A stretch of 64,000 nucleotides of DNA from Sparassis latifolia. Its lineage: Eukaryota; Basidiomycota; Agaricomycetes; Polyporales; Sparassidaceae. Below, one piece after another: positions 35,717-48,194 of this stretch. Location of the stretch: positions 3,100,001 to 3,164,000 of the forward strand of contig CM031556.1 in NCBI GenBank assembly GCA_018466975.1, read 5' to 3'. The position numbers were made by a program, and so were the translations under genes. Position 1 is the stretch's first letter. Each line of letters begins with the position of its first letter. The notes under the pieces were generated by a model, which ran no database searches, had not been told where the DNA came from, and saw only the letters and a list, made by a program, of their open reading frames with translations.

Positions 35717-37865
35717 ATGGCTCGCTCGACGAGCAGCAAGACGAAGAGCGCGAAGGCCGGTGTCATCCATCGGATCCTCTTCCGATGTTACTCTGCTGCT
35801 GGAATCGTCCTTCGCCATGCCAGGAAGCATACTGGCGTAGGAATGATATGCTCAGTAGCGTATTTCGACCCGTGAGCCTTTGTTGATGGTTCGACGTGCC
35901 CGTCGGATGACTCGCCTGAACTGCAATGACAGGGGTAACTGGGGTGCCGATCTCCAGGCCGGTTCAGAATATGGATACAAGTTGCTTTTTGTCGTGCTGT
36001 TGTCCGGCTTATTTGCAATCTATATGCAGGTATGTTCGGGCACCCTAGCGCGGCCACTTTTTTAATGACACCCGTTAAGATTCTTGCTTCAAGATTGGGT
36101 TGTGTTACTGGGCTAGGTCAGTTCTATCGCTCAGATACTGTGCCCCGTGGTTGACGCTCGACGGAAGATCTTGCTTCACACTGTCGGTTGCTACTGCATG
36201 ATCGCCCTAAGCATACTCGTTTATGGCGATGGCTCGTCCTTTATCCGTTGTATTTGCTTTCAGAGGCGGCCATCATAAGTACCGATCTTGCTGAGCTGTT
36301 AGGTTCTGCCATCGCGCTGTGTCTGCTCTTCCCGAAGCTTCCTGAATGGGCTGGCGTACTGGTAACTGCAGCCGACGTGCTTGTACTACTGGCTTTTAGG
36401 GACCCTCTTCGAGGCCAACCTGTTAGAGTATTCGAGCTTCTGATCGCAGTCCTGGTAGGTCGTCTCATTGAATTGATACTAGTGTGTCCCACTTATGTTC
36501 GAGTCATGTAATGCAGGTCTTCACCGTTCTGATTTGCATGGCGGTAATCATCTCTAAAGCTGGAGTGCATTGGGGCCACGCTTTTGATGGTTTTATACCT
36601 TCGCATGTCTTGATCACACCTGGAGGTCTTTATACTTGTCAGTGCCGTTGTCCAAAACCGATGGTGAAGCTCTACTAAGATCTCATCAGCTGTCAGTATC
36701 CTCGGTGCGACGGTGATGCCGCACAGTCTGTATCTTGGTTCGGCCTTGGCTACTCAGGATAGGCTACTCAGATCGAAGGGAAATGATACTCTTATCTTAG
36801 CCGAAACACGCAAGTGTGAACTGTCGATGACTTCCTTGCGACTTTGGCGACCGCAATTATGGGCATTCGTGAAGTCCCTTCGCGAACATTTCGTCGTTGC
36901 TCCCATGCAGGACGACGCTACTACTCCAAAATCGCATGAGGAACGGGAGAATCATCCGCTCGCGTTTGTGCGGGCACATTTATACCATGGAATTGTGGAT
37001 ATGGTCATCAGCTTGCTTGGCCTAGCTGTTGTGATTAATACATTGTGAGTGCTGCTTTGTGGAGCGTGTCTTATGGGATGAGCTGAACATCGTCCAGGAT
37101 CCTCGTCCTTGCGAGTGCAGTTTTCTACTCTCCGGGATCGGTGAATTCAAACTCGCCGGCGACTCTCTTTGATACGTATGATTTGCTGCGGGACCGACTG
37201 GGTAAAGGTAGGTGCACTGTCGTTCGACGTCTGCATGGTATGGCTGAGTCTGCTTGATCGTGCAGCTGTTGCAATTTTGTTTGCCCTTGCACTTTTAGCT
37301 TCAGGTCAAAGTTCATCCATTGTTGCGACTCTAGCGGGTCAAACTGTCTCTGAAGGATTCATCCGATGGAGGATGTCTGTGAGTATATGGATCCAGGTAG
37401 TTTCACTCTCCTGGTCTAATTCCTCCCTCCTAGCCCGTCGCCAGACGTCTGGTGACCCGATGCCTTGGTCTGATTCCCTCCATGGTCGTCGCGAGCGCGT
37501 TGGGTCGTGCAGGAATCAGCACACTACTGATAGTTTCCCAGGTTGTGTTGTCGATCGTGCTACCCTTTGTTGCGTTTCCCCTCATCTGGTTGACTTCGTC
37601 GAAGTCGATCATGAGCGTCAAGAAACCGCGACCTGACAAATCATCTGTGGAGATACCTGCGTTATCAAGTGATGATGCCCCCGATGAGGTCCAGCTTAAA
37701 GAGGCCTGCGTAGAAGTAGAAGAAGACAAGGAAGCTGCGGAGGAAGAAATGGTGGACTTTTCGAACGGGAAGTTCACAATCTGCCTTGGATATAGTATTT
37801 GGCTCCTCATCGTGATCGCGAACGCATACACGATCGTGACATTGGCCATGGGGGAAGATGGTTAA
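35717..37865 (+). CDS. NRAMP/SMF-family divalent metal transporter
   Basis: Nine exons (35717-35871, 35933-36029, 36080-36116, 36168-36454, 36517-36637, 36690-37044, 37098-37207, 37266-37378, 37434-37865) total 568 residues. The first transmembrane helix holds VGMICSVAYFDPGNWGADLQ, containing the DPGN metal-binding motif. Later come WLVLYPLYLLSEAAIISTDLAELLG, GATVMPHSLYLGSALATQDR (the MPH motif) and LLASGQSSSIVATLAGQTVSEGF (the family's consensus transport motif). These are diagnostic for proton-coupled Mn/Fe transporters such as yeast Smf1-3. An acidic, Glu-rich cytosolic loop of about 50 residues separates the last two helices. Location (plasma membrane, endosome or vacuole) cannot be told from sequence. 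All expected motif residues are present. Confidence 0.93.
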
Positions 37866-38042
37866 ATAACTACGGACACGACCAAAACAACGGAGCAATC
37901 ACTGTACTTCATCAACAACGACAGCATAGATTTAGTGCTTGTATCATAGTCATGGACTCACACTACATATGTTGCTATATATTAGAATAGTGGTATTTTC
38001 TACCTGCCAGTGAAAGTGCACTGATAGTATGTAAACGAGGAC

Positions 38043-41000
38043 TCAGAGCAACTTCTCCAGAGGTGAAATGATCATGCCAGGCTGTGAAACACACAATTGA
38101 GTTACACTAGGGCGTTTGTGAACGGACTACATACCTTCTTGACCACTCTAGGCAACGTCGCGCGTTGAAATGCTATCCTCGTATTCCACTCGGTACCCAG
38201 TGGTGTCTCGACGCTGCGCTCAAACTGCGCCTTGCTGGTATACGGGTATGGCAGGTCTTTAACCAAGTACTTGGCCGCCTTCTTATCGCGCTTCTGGGAG
38301 ATAATAACGTGCGCTTTGTTGTGGTCTGCACGAGAAGACGGGTCTACCCCTGGTACCTTCTTGATGAGATGTGGTTTGGGGGGTGCTTTCTTTGTGCCTA
38401 CCCCACCCCATGATCCCTAAAACAGCAGTTAACTGGAGGTTGATCGTCTGTTAATATTATACTTACCCATCCAGGAAGTGTAGTGTCGACCTCGTGTGGC
38501 GCATCTTCCTGAATCTCGCGCCGTTTTTGCTCCGCGAAATCCTACAGAACAATAAGCATACAAGAACGAGCTGACCTCAAATCAATATATACCTGGACAA
38601 CGCGATCACCAGCGAAAGCAAGGGCTACGAGATCGCGCTGGGCGAAAGCCTGGACGCGGTTCGCTTTGACCTTACCCTTACCCTTACCCTTACGATCTAG
38701 GTTTCTCTCCTGTTCCTCCAGCTCGCTATTCACTTCAGAGTCCTCGTCCTCAGCGCCAGATAACGTGGACGGCTTGGCGGCAGAAATAGTGTTCGAATGA
38801 CTCTCAGGAGATGACGACCCTAAAGCCTTGCTACTGCTGGCCAGAGTGATGACTTCCGTCATGGAGATTTCCACGGTGGCATCATCCTTAGCGAGCTCCT
38901 TCTCTTCTTCCTGCTTTTTCGCGCTCTTGCGGAGCTTGTTCCTAGATTTTTCAGCAGCTGCACTGTTTTTACTCACTGCCACCTCATGCTTTTTCTGCAT
39001 TGGCCCACTGATATTCGTTTGTGGTACCAACCACGGGTTGGTTTCAGCGATAGCCGAAGGGGGGTAGGAGTGTCGAGCTACAGGAGAATCTAATGGTGGT
39101 GAGTCGGAGTGCGGGTCCAGGAAGTCAGAGGACTTCAATGTGACGCTCGAAGTATCGGATGGAATGGAACCAACAGGGCGTAATGAACTAGACTACACCG
39201 ACATATCAGTCACAAATCAATGAACATTTCGAGTAGACAAACTCACACCTACACCTGGACGGTACGTGACACGGCCTCCTACACGCTCGACGGTTGCCCC
39301 ATGAGATTGCTCCTGATCAACCAATTCGGCACCTTCGGCGTCCTCGTCGAGTACCGCGCCACCCATTTCTCTGATGAAGTCGTCCACATCTTCATCCACT
39401 CTTTTCTGATTCCTGGCTGTAGCGTCCTTCATGAACTTCATGTCGAATAAACTCTTGCCTTTTTTCCCGCTCTTGACATCTGCATCCTCTTGTGCATCCA
39501 GTCTGTTGAGTTCCTCGAACGCGCTCGCCTTGATCCGCTGTATGGTCGCCTCCTCGTCCTCATCCTCGCTCTCGCCGCCTTCAGTGCTCTCATCTCCACT
39601 GTCACGTTCCCCACGAATCTTTCTTCGCAACTTCTCTCCACGATCCAGCATCTCCGAAATCTCTCTTCTCTGGTCTTCATCCAACTCCCCTCGAGTCTTC
39701 ATCGCCTTGGCCCACTTCCCGGTGTTCTTGTGCCTCAAAGTCGCCCTCTCCCTTGCCCTGTCCAACTCACGCTTGAACCTCGTCTCATCGCTTTCTGGAT
39801 CCTCTTGATTCAGCTCGCCTAACTTGGCAGCTAGACGTATACGTTCTTTCTTCTTAATGCGTCGGTAAGTCTTGCTCTTAATCTTTGCGACACGCTTCGC
39901 CTTCGCCTCCGCACGAAACATTAAATCCCGCATCTTCGCGAGCTCTGCGCGTCGCGTGGCGACCTCCTCAACCGACAGATGGTTCATTTTTAGGGCCTCA
40001 GTCTGTGCAATGTCTTCCTCGCGCATCTTTGCAGACTTCAATAGCTTATCGACAGCACTCTCGAGTTCTGTCGTAGGCTAAACCAACCCATCAGAAATCA
40101 TGCAAATGATTCGCAAGGCGGTGTAAAATACCTTGAACTTGGCTGCCAATTCCAGGTTCGATGTTTTCCCCGCGGGGTGCGCTTGTAGTGGAAAGCTGAG
40201 ATGTTCGGCCTAACATCAAGATAAAATAAACAATGAGAATGAAAGCAGAACCGATGTCACAGTACATCTCTGATGCGTTGCATGGTTGCCTTCCACTTAT
40301 CGACCTCCTCCTTCGTCTGCTCATATGCGGCTTCACGGTCCAACCGTTCCGCTGTTCGTTGTGGAAGAGGTGCAGACAACGTCTTGTTCGATCCTGACTG
40401 TGATGTCAAGATCTTTGCCGACTTCCTCAGGGACAGAAGGTTAGAGGATTGAGCAATGAGCGGGGCGAGCAGGTCGTCGAGTTTTAACTTCTCGCCGCCT
40501 GCGCGACAATAAATGGAACGTAAATACGGCATCGAGAACAGAATAAGGACAGCAACACACCTAAGTGGGCAGCGAACTCGTTCTCTTCACCGGCCTCGGT
40601 TCTTTCCTTCAGAATTCTCCTCCTCCTCGCCCGAATCGTATCGTCTCCGCGCCCTTCAGTGCCCTCTGCATCGTCCGGGGCCTTGCGTTTCTGACCCACA
40701 TCCAGACTTGAGACAAAATCCTCGAGATTCTGAAGCGCAGAAAGGTCCTCGTCTTCCCCCTCCGAGGCCGATATACGGTGATCGTCGTCCTCTTCCTCTG
40801 ATGCCTGGAATTGCGATTCCCCTTCACCATCTCCAGCATCCATTTCTTCATCCTCGTCATCGTTCCCTTCATCAACTCCCTGCACATTCAATATCGGTTT
40901 CTCGGTTTTCTTGTTTTTCCTTGATTCAGCGCCCTCCTTCTCCTTCTCGCCCATGTTGTTCCCGCTCTCCGGCTCCCCTCTGCCGTCCAGTATGTCCAAG

Positions 41001-41659
41001 ACATCAATGAACTCGTCCGGATAGCCCTCCTCTTCTTCCTCGCCATCCTCGGACACACTGCCGTCGCCGTCCTCCAAACATTCCTCCTCTTCGTCCTGAT
41101 CGGTGTCCTCGTTTAGATCAACTTCTGCAAACCGTACAGCGCGTTCGGCAGGTTGCTTTTTCTTGGGTTTTGACTTCGACTTTCCCTTGTTCTATACATG
41201 TCAAAACACGGTAGATTGAGTAATATGTGTATGTGTGTGGAAACGACATACCTTGTGGGAGAAATCAAACCCGGCGAATCGCTCCTCATCGCTCTCCTCG
41301 AACGCCTCATCACTGTCGATCTCTTCGTCGTCTTCTGATCCAATCCCGCTATCATTGTCATTCTCCCCGACCAACCTCGGTCTCCTGCCACCACTCGGAC
41401 CACCAGTCTCCTCCTCGTCTTCGGTCCCATCTCCGCCCGTAAACCCAGCCCATTCGTCCCTCCCCACCTGGAGTCCCACTTTTGAGCGCCGGACTTTTTC
41501 AGGCTGATAATCATAAACGTCTGAAATATCCCTCCGACCTCCTGATGGAGTCTTGGATTTCAGCGATTGTTGCCGTTTCGCATACCCGGACGCGTTCATG
41601 GCTTTGCGGGATGACGTGCGCAGCTCGTTCATTTTACCTTGTTTCTGGGAACGAGCCAT
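38043..41659 (-). CDS. UTP14: U3 snoRNP / SSU processome protein UTP14
   Basis: Nine exons, 41659-41252, 41191-40561, 40498-40266, 40209-40132, 40077-39247, 39192-38593, 38541-38467, 38416-38135 and 38081-38043, encode 1,058 residues. The N-terminus is basic and then highly acidic, as in the family. The middle has AKIKSKTYRRIKKKERIRLAAKL and LRHKNTGKWAKAMK, and the C-terminus DFAEQKRREIQEDAP...LPGWGSWGG followed by HVIISQKRDKKAAKYLVKDLPYPYTSKAQFERS. The PGWGSWGG and YPYTSKAQFE motifs are diagnostic of Utp14, which activates the helicase Dhr1 during 18S rRNA processing. A stretch of (GK)n at 38671-38696 is a simple DNA repeat. The MITE-like element at 41811 lies 152 bp upstream of the start. 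Confidence 0.95.
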
Positions 41660-41810
41660 AGTTCTGGCGATCCCGGTGTGCGTCCAAGGGGTGGGAACTG
41701 TAAGAAATAGTGTACTGAGCGAGTGCGGCACTCTAAGAAAGAACTACAGTAATAACAGTATGCGGAAACTTTTCGGATGTCTCGATCACGTGATGCCCAA
41801 TATTGCTGGG

Positions 41811-42279
41811 CCCCCGCGAATCAACTAAGAGCTCCGATCCCGGCGACGATATTTCTCGGGGGTGGCCAACTACCCATTTTCGGGGGTTTGCACACAACCT
41901 GGCGGGAGGGCCATTTTCGGGGATATGTGGGATCGAACATTCGGCCGCCTAGAATTACGGCCGGCGGAACAAATTTTTCGCTTCCTGCGCGAAACCCAAG
42001 CTTTTGTCAACCAAATTACTAAAACTTTTTCCTAAACCACCACATATGTCTAAATTTGAGGCCGATCCTCCGAAACCTGAGAGATCCGCCGGCCAACCTC
42101 AGTTTCCTGGGGTTCTGGACCTAACCTCAGGTTGGAGGGTCACATTTCGGGGGTGTTTCGCACCCAACTTTCGATGACTTTTTGGCCAGTTTCGGGGGTC
42201 GAAGATCGAACATTAATTGCCTCCGGCGGCCCATTTTTCGGGGATGGGTGCATCGGAGCTCTCAGTGGATTCGCGGGGG
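41811..42279. mobile_element. MITE-like element with 28 bp terminal inverted repeats
   Basis: A 469 bp segment without coding potential. Its ends are inverted copies: CCCCCGCGAATCAACTAAGA at the left against the complement of TCTCAGTGGATTCGCGGGGG at the right, 26 of 28 positions equal through GAGCTCCGAT. The interior has at least six TTTCGGGG(G) or TCTCGGGGG motifs and two copies of GATCGAACATT (about 41,932 and 42,207). No clear target duplication was found. Small size, inverted ends and lack of coding fit a miniature inverted-repeat element, but superfamily is unassigned. Confidence 0.6.
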
Positions 42280-44055
42280 TCCTCTCTAAACGTCTGCGCT
42301 GCACCTCAATATTCAATCATAGCCGCTTGACAATGAGCCTGAGTAACACACACCAGTCATTACAATTGACCTTGTAAGTCCCTCTTGGAAATATACCGTT
42401 ATGTACAGTTATCCTGAACCATTGACAGCCAGGTCAGTACTTCGACCGAGGAGATCCTGCAAGCACTCAACTCTCTTCCGCCGCCTGTTTGGCACGGTGG
42501 AGGTACAGACGTTTGATGTGCTTGATATCACAATCGTATATGATTGGATACCCAATGGATTGACCAGAGTTGTCCAACCGTGTGCGCATCTAGCCAGACG
42601 TGGGATGAACCAGCTAGTGAATTCACAAGGTGGACGCTTTCTGGCGCGGGATTGAAGGCAACCCTGGACATGTGAGTGATCCCGTGAAGCCCAGTGATCC
42701 CGTGAAGCCCAGTGATTCCTGTGTAGACGAACGGTCGTATACCCCTCAGATCACGGTCAGCCTCACGGAGAAACATCCCGGCAAGATATGATTCATGACG
42801 GCCGGACGAGTTGCACGACGGCGCCCTGCGGATTGGAGATTCTCTGATAGATACGACAGGAGACCCTTAGGGAACAATGGTGTGTTCCTCGTAAAACTTC
42901 CTGCGCTCGTGCCGTCCTAACCGTCCACTTGAGGATAATTAATGCGGAGATCCGGCAGCAAGTTGCTGGGCGATATTCACCACCGTGGTCTTTACTCGAA
43001 CTTACATGCTGATTGCATGCAATGCACCTAGGACCGACCAATGTCTGGTGCGGATTTAGCATTTGATCTAGCTCAGAGCCTGCATGTAAGCTTCGTTCCC
43101 AGTAACGATTCTGCGAAGGCGGGTGGCGTGGAAGTCCGTCAATTATGCGGTGGGAGACTGCGCTCAGCGATACGTCTCACTGATGATGACCTTCTCACTA
43201 ACCTTCTTGCTCTGCGTGTGGATATTTGAAATATCTCAATATTGCTGTTCGTTCTTCGGGAACGTATGCTGTCTCGTATACCGACGATGACCACTATGAT
43301 TGATGAACAGACCACCCTTAATTAGCTCTGTCACTTAGACATGCTTGTCCAAGCACGATGTTCAACAGCGGTCCCGCGGCCATACTGCGAACATGTTTGC
43401 GCCGGCCAAGCCACCCGATTTCCATCTCTCTCAATTCCACATAATTCCTCAGCCAGGAACCGTTGTCAATAGTCGTTAAATAAATTGGTTGTTCTCTGTC
43501 GTTGTATCGGTCCCGAAAGATTCGATTGCCGTGTTATATACTTCTCATCGACGATGCGAGCTGGTTCGGAATCTGAGATTCGTATGCGGCAATAGTGAGT
43601 ACGGTCGAATACTTTACGCAGAATTTCCTCGCTATTCTCGAGACTGACTGCACCGCTGTTTGACGCCTCCTGCGTACTTGAGCGATGTCGATGAAGGCGG
43701 AGTGACCGACGCGATGGTAAGGCGGCGCTGGCGCTGATCGTATCGGTGTCTTCACTGGCGAACCAGACGCTAGCATCGACGAACGTGCGAGGCACTTGCT
43801 CCGCGGTGGTCCCCTCTCTCTATTTCTCACACCTATCGTCGGAATGTTGTCAGAACCAGTCCCTTCCAAGTTCCCTGGACTCGGGATGCACGGTCGCCGC
43901 ACACTCAGTGGCTCCGTCCGCCTACAAATGCACTTTCTGCCGTCTCTCTAATCTCTCAACGAATGTTTTCTTCTGCCGTTCTCTACACGGTAGCCGCGCA
44001 TCTTTTTCAATTACTGGTAATTCGTTGATACCCCGTCTGGTGCTGGTATTGGACT
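42280..44055. other. Intergenic region with a short tandem repeat
   Basis: 1.8 kb with no recognisable gene. At 42675-42710 an 18 bp unit beginning AGTGATCCCGTG is repeated twice perfectly, followed by a partial third copy. Confidence 0.45.
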
Positions 44056-45612
44056 ATGTCGAGAAACTCCAAGGTTTCGTCGCGCAGCTCGAAGGTTTCG
44101 TCGCGTTCTTCGCACAGCGCACCGAGCTCATTCCACATCGACGTCGCACTAGCAAACGGCGAGCCGCTGAAATCTCCCGCGGATTCTGGGTACACATCTG
44201 CAAGGGCCTCGAGCTCGGTAAACGTCGATGTCTCGCTGGATGCTGCCTATCAGCAGTGGAAGGCCGCTGCTGAAGCCAGCCGCTCTGTTGAAGAGCTGGA
44301 CCATTCCGTCGAGGAGTGTCAGGCTCAGCTGAAAGATGCCAAAGACCGTCTAACGGAGCTTGAGACACATCGGTGAATATATCCGTTTCACGGTCCCCGA
44401 GAGACGTATTGACGCTTCGTAGCAAACCGCTAAAGAGGAAGAAGTCGATCATGAGCGGGATCCTCGGAAAGTCCAAGCAGAACGTGTCGCAAGTCGTCGA
44501 CACAACGTCATCCGCAGATTTGGCAGATGCGAGGAGCGGTGTGCAGGAGCCCGAACGACGTCTAGCAGAATTGACGGCTCAGGCGAGCGCAGCCCCATGT
44601 AGAATGGCGTGTAACATCTGAACAAAGGCCGTGATCATCGTACAGCTCCAGGCCACTAAAGTTGTTGCTGAAAAGCTGGACGAGTGTTTCGATATCCTGA
44701 AGAACAGCTTGGCCGACGGTCCCTTACCCTCGTGGCGGTATATCGAGTCCGTGTCTATCCTTTCTTGTCCTCCTTCGTAAAGTGATTCACCGTGGTCATG
44801 TCCAGAGGTAATGAAGAAGCCATCAGTCGAGCCGAACACTCCGCTGCGAAGATCGAAGCGACGTACATCGATGTCGGTCTTCTTTACGTGTTGACAGCCT
44901 CGTGTCGCTAACAGACATCTGTCTTGCATTAGAGCCAGAAGACGACAGACGCAATGCTGTTCGCGCAGAACGCCGTACAGTCCTCTCACCACCACTATAG
45001 TCACGCCATGTTTCTCTTGGAGGGTGTCTGTGGCTCTCATAGGAGTAAAATTGCAGCAATTATGGCCGATGAGCAGAGCAAGGAGATGACTTACAAAGGT
45101 AGGATGGCGTGGTCGCCGTGATCGCCCAGTCAAATATTAAATTTATTTTACAGAGGCGGCGCAGTGGGCGCAGAAAGCCCAGATATGCTTCAACGAGTGT
45201 CTGCGTACGTTAGAGCCATTCAAGGACTTCCTCGGGGACGAGGCACAAGGCTGTGACGAGCTGGTGCAGACAGGTCTACTGCAAGCTGTTCAGCTGTACA
45301 ACCTAAATTACGGCGGGAAAGCACTGCAGTTCGGCATCACAAGTACGTATTGTTTCACATTTTCTTGGTCAGTGCGCGAATTTATCCCGCATCCACTCAG
45401 CACAAATGCAGATAATGCTCCAAAAGCAGGAAGCCGTGTTCGAACGGCTCACTGACTTCGCTGTAGCAGTGCAAAACTTCACGAAGCACAGCGAAAGTGT
45501 ACACCGAGAGATGCGACATAAGCGTGACGCAGCAAGGCGAAAACTTGTTGCGTTGTGGATGAACGACATCTCGGACTATTCTTCACCTTCCTCGCCCATT
45601 TCCCCGCTGTGA
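44056..45612 (+). CDS. Coiled-coil protein, tandem paralogue A
   Basis: Seven exons (44056-44372, 44423-44582, 44646-44746, 44806-44872, 44933-45098, 45154-45342, 45401-45612) encode 403 residues. A Ser-rich N-terminus precedes a helical segment AYQQWKAAAEASRSVEELD...LTELETHR, a basic linker RKPLKRKKSIMSGILGKSK, then a long all-helical region with SSHHHYSHAMFLLEGVCGSHRSK, ADEQSKEMTYK, EAAQWAQKAQICF, GLLQAVQLYNLNYGGKALQ and MLQKQEAVFERLTDFAVAVQNFTKHSESV. It is a helical-bundle protein; a BAR- or spectrin-like fold is possible but unproven. Intron 2 (44583-44645) has a GC donor. The neighbour at 46665-48194 is a clear tandem copy. I recognise no named family. Confidence 0.75.
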
Positions 45613-46664
45613 AGTGTTATTTGGTGTATTCTCGGTCCCGGTGCGATATTTATCCTGATCTATTATTGTGTTTCGATTTGCTGTGAGGTTGTTATGTACG
45701 TATGTCTGTACTGTGGCACACTCTAGATGTAGACCGTTCGTGTAGTACCTGTATGCTTCTATGATATGATTTTTATAAATCTGAACACCCGCAGCGGTAT
45801 TTAGGTCCGACTCGGCTGCCAGTACTAGCGCATTTCTTGCTCGGAGAGCAAGCCCTCCCGACCCAAAAGTGAAGGCGTCCTTTTTACACAGTCGCTGTGC
45901 GTCTTTTTTGTGGCAATTCTGTCCGCGCTCTCCGAGAGTTCCGTCACCACCTGGCCTTTCGCGTTATCCTGGTTCTCCGAGAATGAACATGCTACTCAGG
46001 ACATTAGACGGAATTACGTTGCTCAGTGGGTTAGGGTTAGGGCATCACCTTTAGATCTCCAGATCTCCGTTATTCTGCTCGATCACAGTACCCAAATCTG
46101 GTCCTGTACCTTGCACGTCCGAGTCCCGGCATCGATGAGTCCTCGAGAAAGATGTGGGTGCTGTTCTTTGCGCAGCGACGAATCTGCCTTATACTATTTT
46201 CTATCCCCGAAGGCCGCGGAACAACGTCACTTTCAGCCCGATTTCTGTGTCGTGCTAGCGAGCCCAGCTGGACAGAGAGCTCAATATTCCACGTCGTGTT
46301 CCTTCACCGGTGACCGGTTGACCCACTGATCATGAGTTGAGGTCAAGCCGGCGGCTATCGGGAAACGTACGCACGTTCGTCTGCCGAGGTAAGTCACGGT
46401 AATACCAAGGACGTACAGATATCGTCCCTAGCACCTCCCATGGTCCGTCCACTTTCGCACCCCGTCGACGTGGCAGATCTGGCAATATTCTCGCCGCAGC
46501 AGCATACTGGCACAGGCTGAGTAAGTGCGGGAATGTATTGCCCCTTGTTCTGGCACTGCGAGTCACTCTACGTGGGGGTACTTCTTGCGGCGTATTCAGC
46601 GTCGGTGCTTCCTTGTACCCAACCCTGTGATGACACTCGCGAAGAATCGACGGCTCAGATTTAC
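45613..46664. other. Spacer between tandem paralogues
   Basis: 1.05 kb without a recognisable gene. It holds a short GGGTTAGGGTTAGGG run at about 46027-46041. Confidence 0.45.
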
Positions 46665-48194
46665 ATGTCCGAGTGTAACTCACTTCTCAAGCCCTTGGCT
46701 GGATCTGTTAATCGTGTGCAAGGCACATCCATCTCTTCAGGCTCTTCGGACACGACTCGCGTGAGCGTAGACACTGCCATCAGCTCTTCTTCCCGCATCG
46801 CTATCCCGTTGCACCTGGATGCTCCACCCTCTCGTACCAGTGATGCGGCGGTTTTCGCAGCATATCAACGATGGAAGACCGCAAATGAAGCCAGTGGTGC
46901 CCTCCCAGATATGAAACGTGCGGTCGCACAGTGCAAGACTGAAGCCGACAGTGCGAAGGCACGTCTGGAAGGGATGAAGACTCAAAGGTAAGCCCGTCGC
47001 TACTAAAGTTGCATTCTTACCTATTGACGTACAATCGTACGTTTTCAGCACAGGCCTGCAGAGGAAACCGTCGATCATGCGCAAAATTGTTGGAAAAGCA
47101 AAGAAAGATCAATCGACTGGAGGCACAGAACTCCTTTCCACGGGTATTACAGAGGCTAGGTGCAGCAAGGAGGATGCTGAACGTCGGCTGGCTACCCTGT
47201 CTGATCAGGTAAGTACACACGTTGTACGGGTACTGGTCCTCAGTGAGAGGTATAATCATCATACAGCTTCGTGCTTTTGAAACTGTTGCTGGGATGCTGG
47301 ACGGATATTATGACACATTGAAGAGCATGATGGTCAGCAAACATTTACTTGCGTGGCGGTATAGCCTGTATGTGCACCACCTGTGTTTCGGAAAGGATGT
47401 TACCAACTGATGTGGTTATAGGGCAAGTGAAGCAGCGATCAGTCGGGCGGAGAAGGTCGTTGCCGAGGTAGAAGGGGCATACACCGACGTGAATTACACC
47501 TCCTTTTCCGATGCCTCACCAACAGCCTAATGGTCTATTCAACAGAGCCAGAGAATGACTAATATATTGCAGCGTGTCGAGCTGGCTATACAATCTACCC
47601 ACCATCACTACAGAAATGCCATGAATGACCTGGATGCAGTGTGCGGTGCTCGCAGAAGCAAATGGGAGTCTTTGTTGGCTGACGAACAGAGTAAAGAGAT
47701 GACCTACAAAGGTCCGTGCATAGTTCCAAGCATGATAATCGGTCTGGCGCTGACTTCACTCCGCAGCGGCTGCTGTATGGGCGCAGAAAGCCCAAAAGTG
47801 CTTCGACGAGTTTCTACGTGTATTCGACGCACATAGAGATCTTCTTGGCAACGAGCCCCAGGAGCGCCATGAGCTGAAGCAGGTTGGACTGCTGCAGGCC
47901 GTCCAGATATACAAACTCAACTATGGAGGGAAACCACTCCAGATGGGCATCATCAGTACGTGTCTGTGCATCTTGGATTCATCGACAGGCTAGACTTACA
48001 TGTGAGCAGAGGAGATGGAAGTCATGCTGCAGAAGCAGGAGGCTGTCTTCCAGCGGTTAACAGCTCTTGCCGTGTGGGTGCAGGATTTCACCAAGCACAG
48101 CGAGACCGTCTGCCAGGACGTGAGAGTGAAGCGGGACAGGGCAAGGCACAAACTCGTCGTGTTGTGGATGGACGACAGTATGCCCAGGATGTAA
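46665..48194 (+). CDS. Coiled-coil protein, tandem paralogue B
   Basis: Seven exons (46665-46987, 47049-47208, 47267-47367, 47422-47488, 47546-47711, 47767-47955, 48010-48194) encode 396 residues. Exons 2-6 are 160, 101, 67, 166 and 189 nt, exactly as in paralogue A. Matching blocks include FAAYQRWKTANEASGALPD, RKPSIMRKIVGKAKKD, ASEAAISRAEKVVAEVEGAY, HHHYRNAMNDLDAVCGARRSK, ADEQSKEMTYK, AAAVWAQKAQKCFDEFL, GLLQAVQIYKLNYGGKPLQ and MLQKQEAVFQRLTALAVWVQDFTKHSETV. It starts MSECNSLLKPLAG; this ATG is chosen because it keeps the frame and matches A's exon 1 size. Intron 2 has a GT donor here. The N-terminal 60 residues are unlike A. Function unknown. Confidence 0.75.

Noticed and set aside
38671..38696. 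ACCCTT tandem repeat that looks telomeric
   Set aside because: The unit is CTTACC/GGTAAG type, not TTAGGG, and it codes the GKGKGKGK stretch of UTP14.
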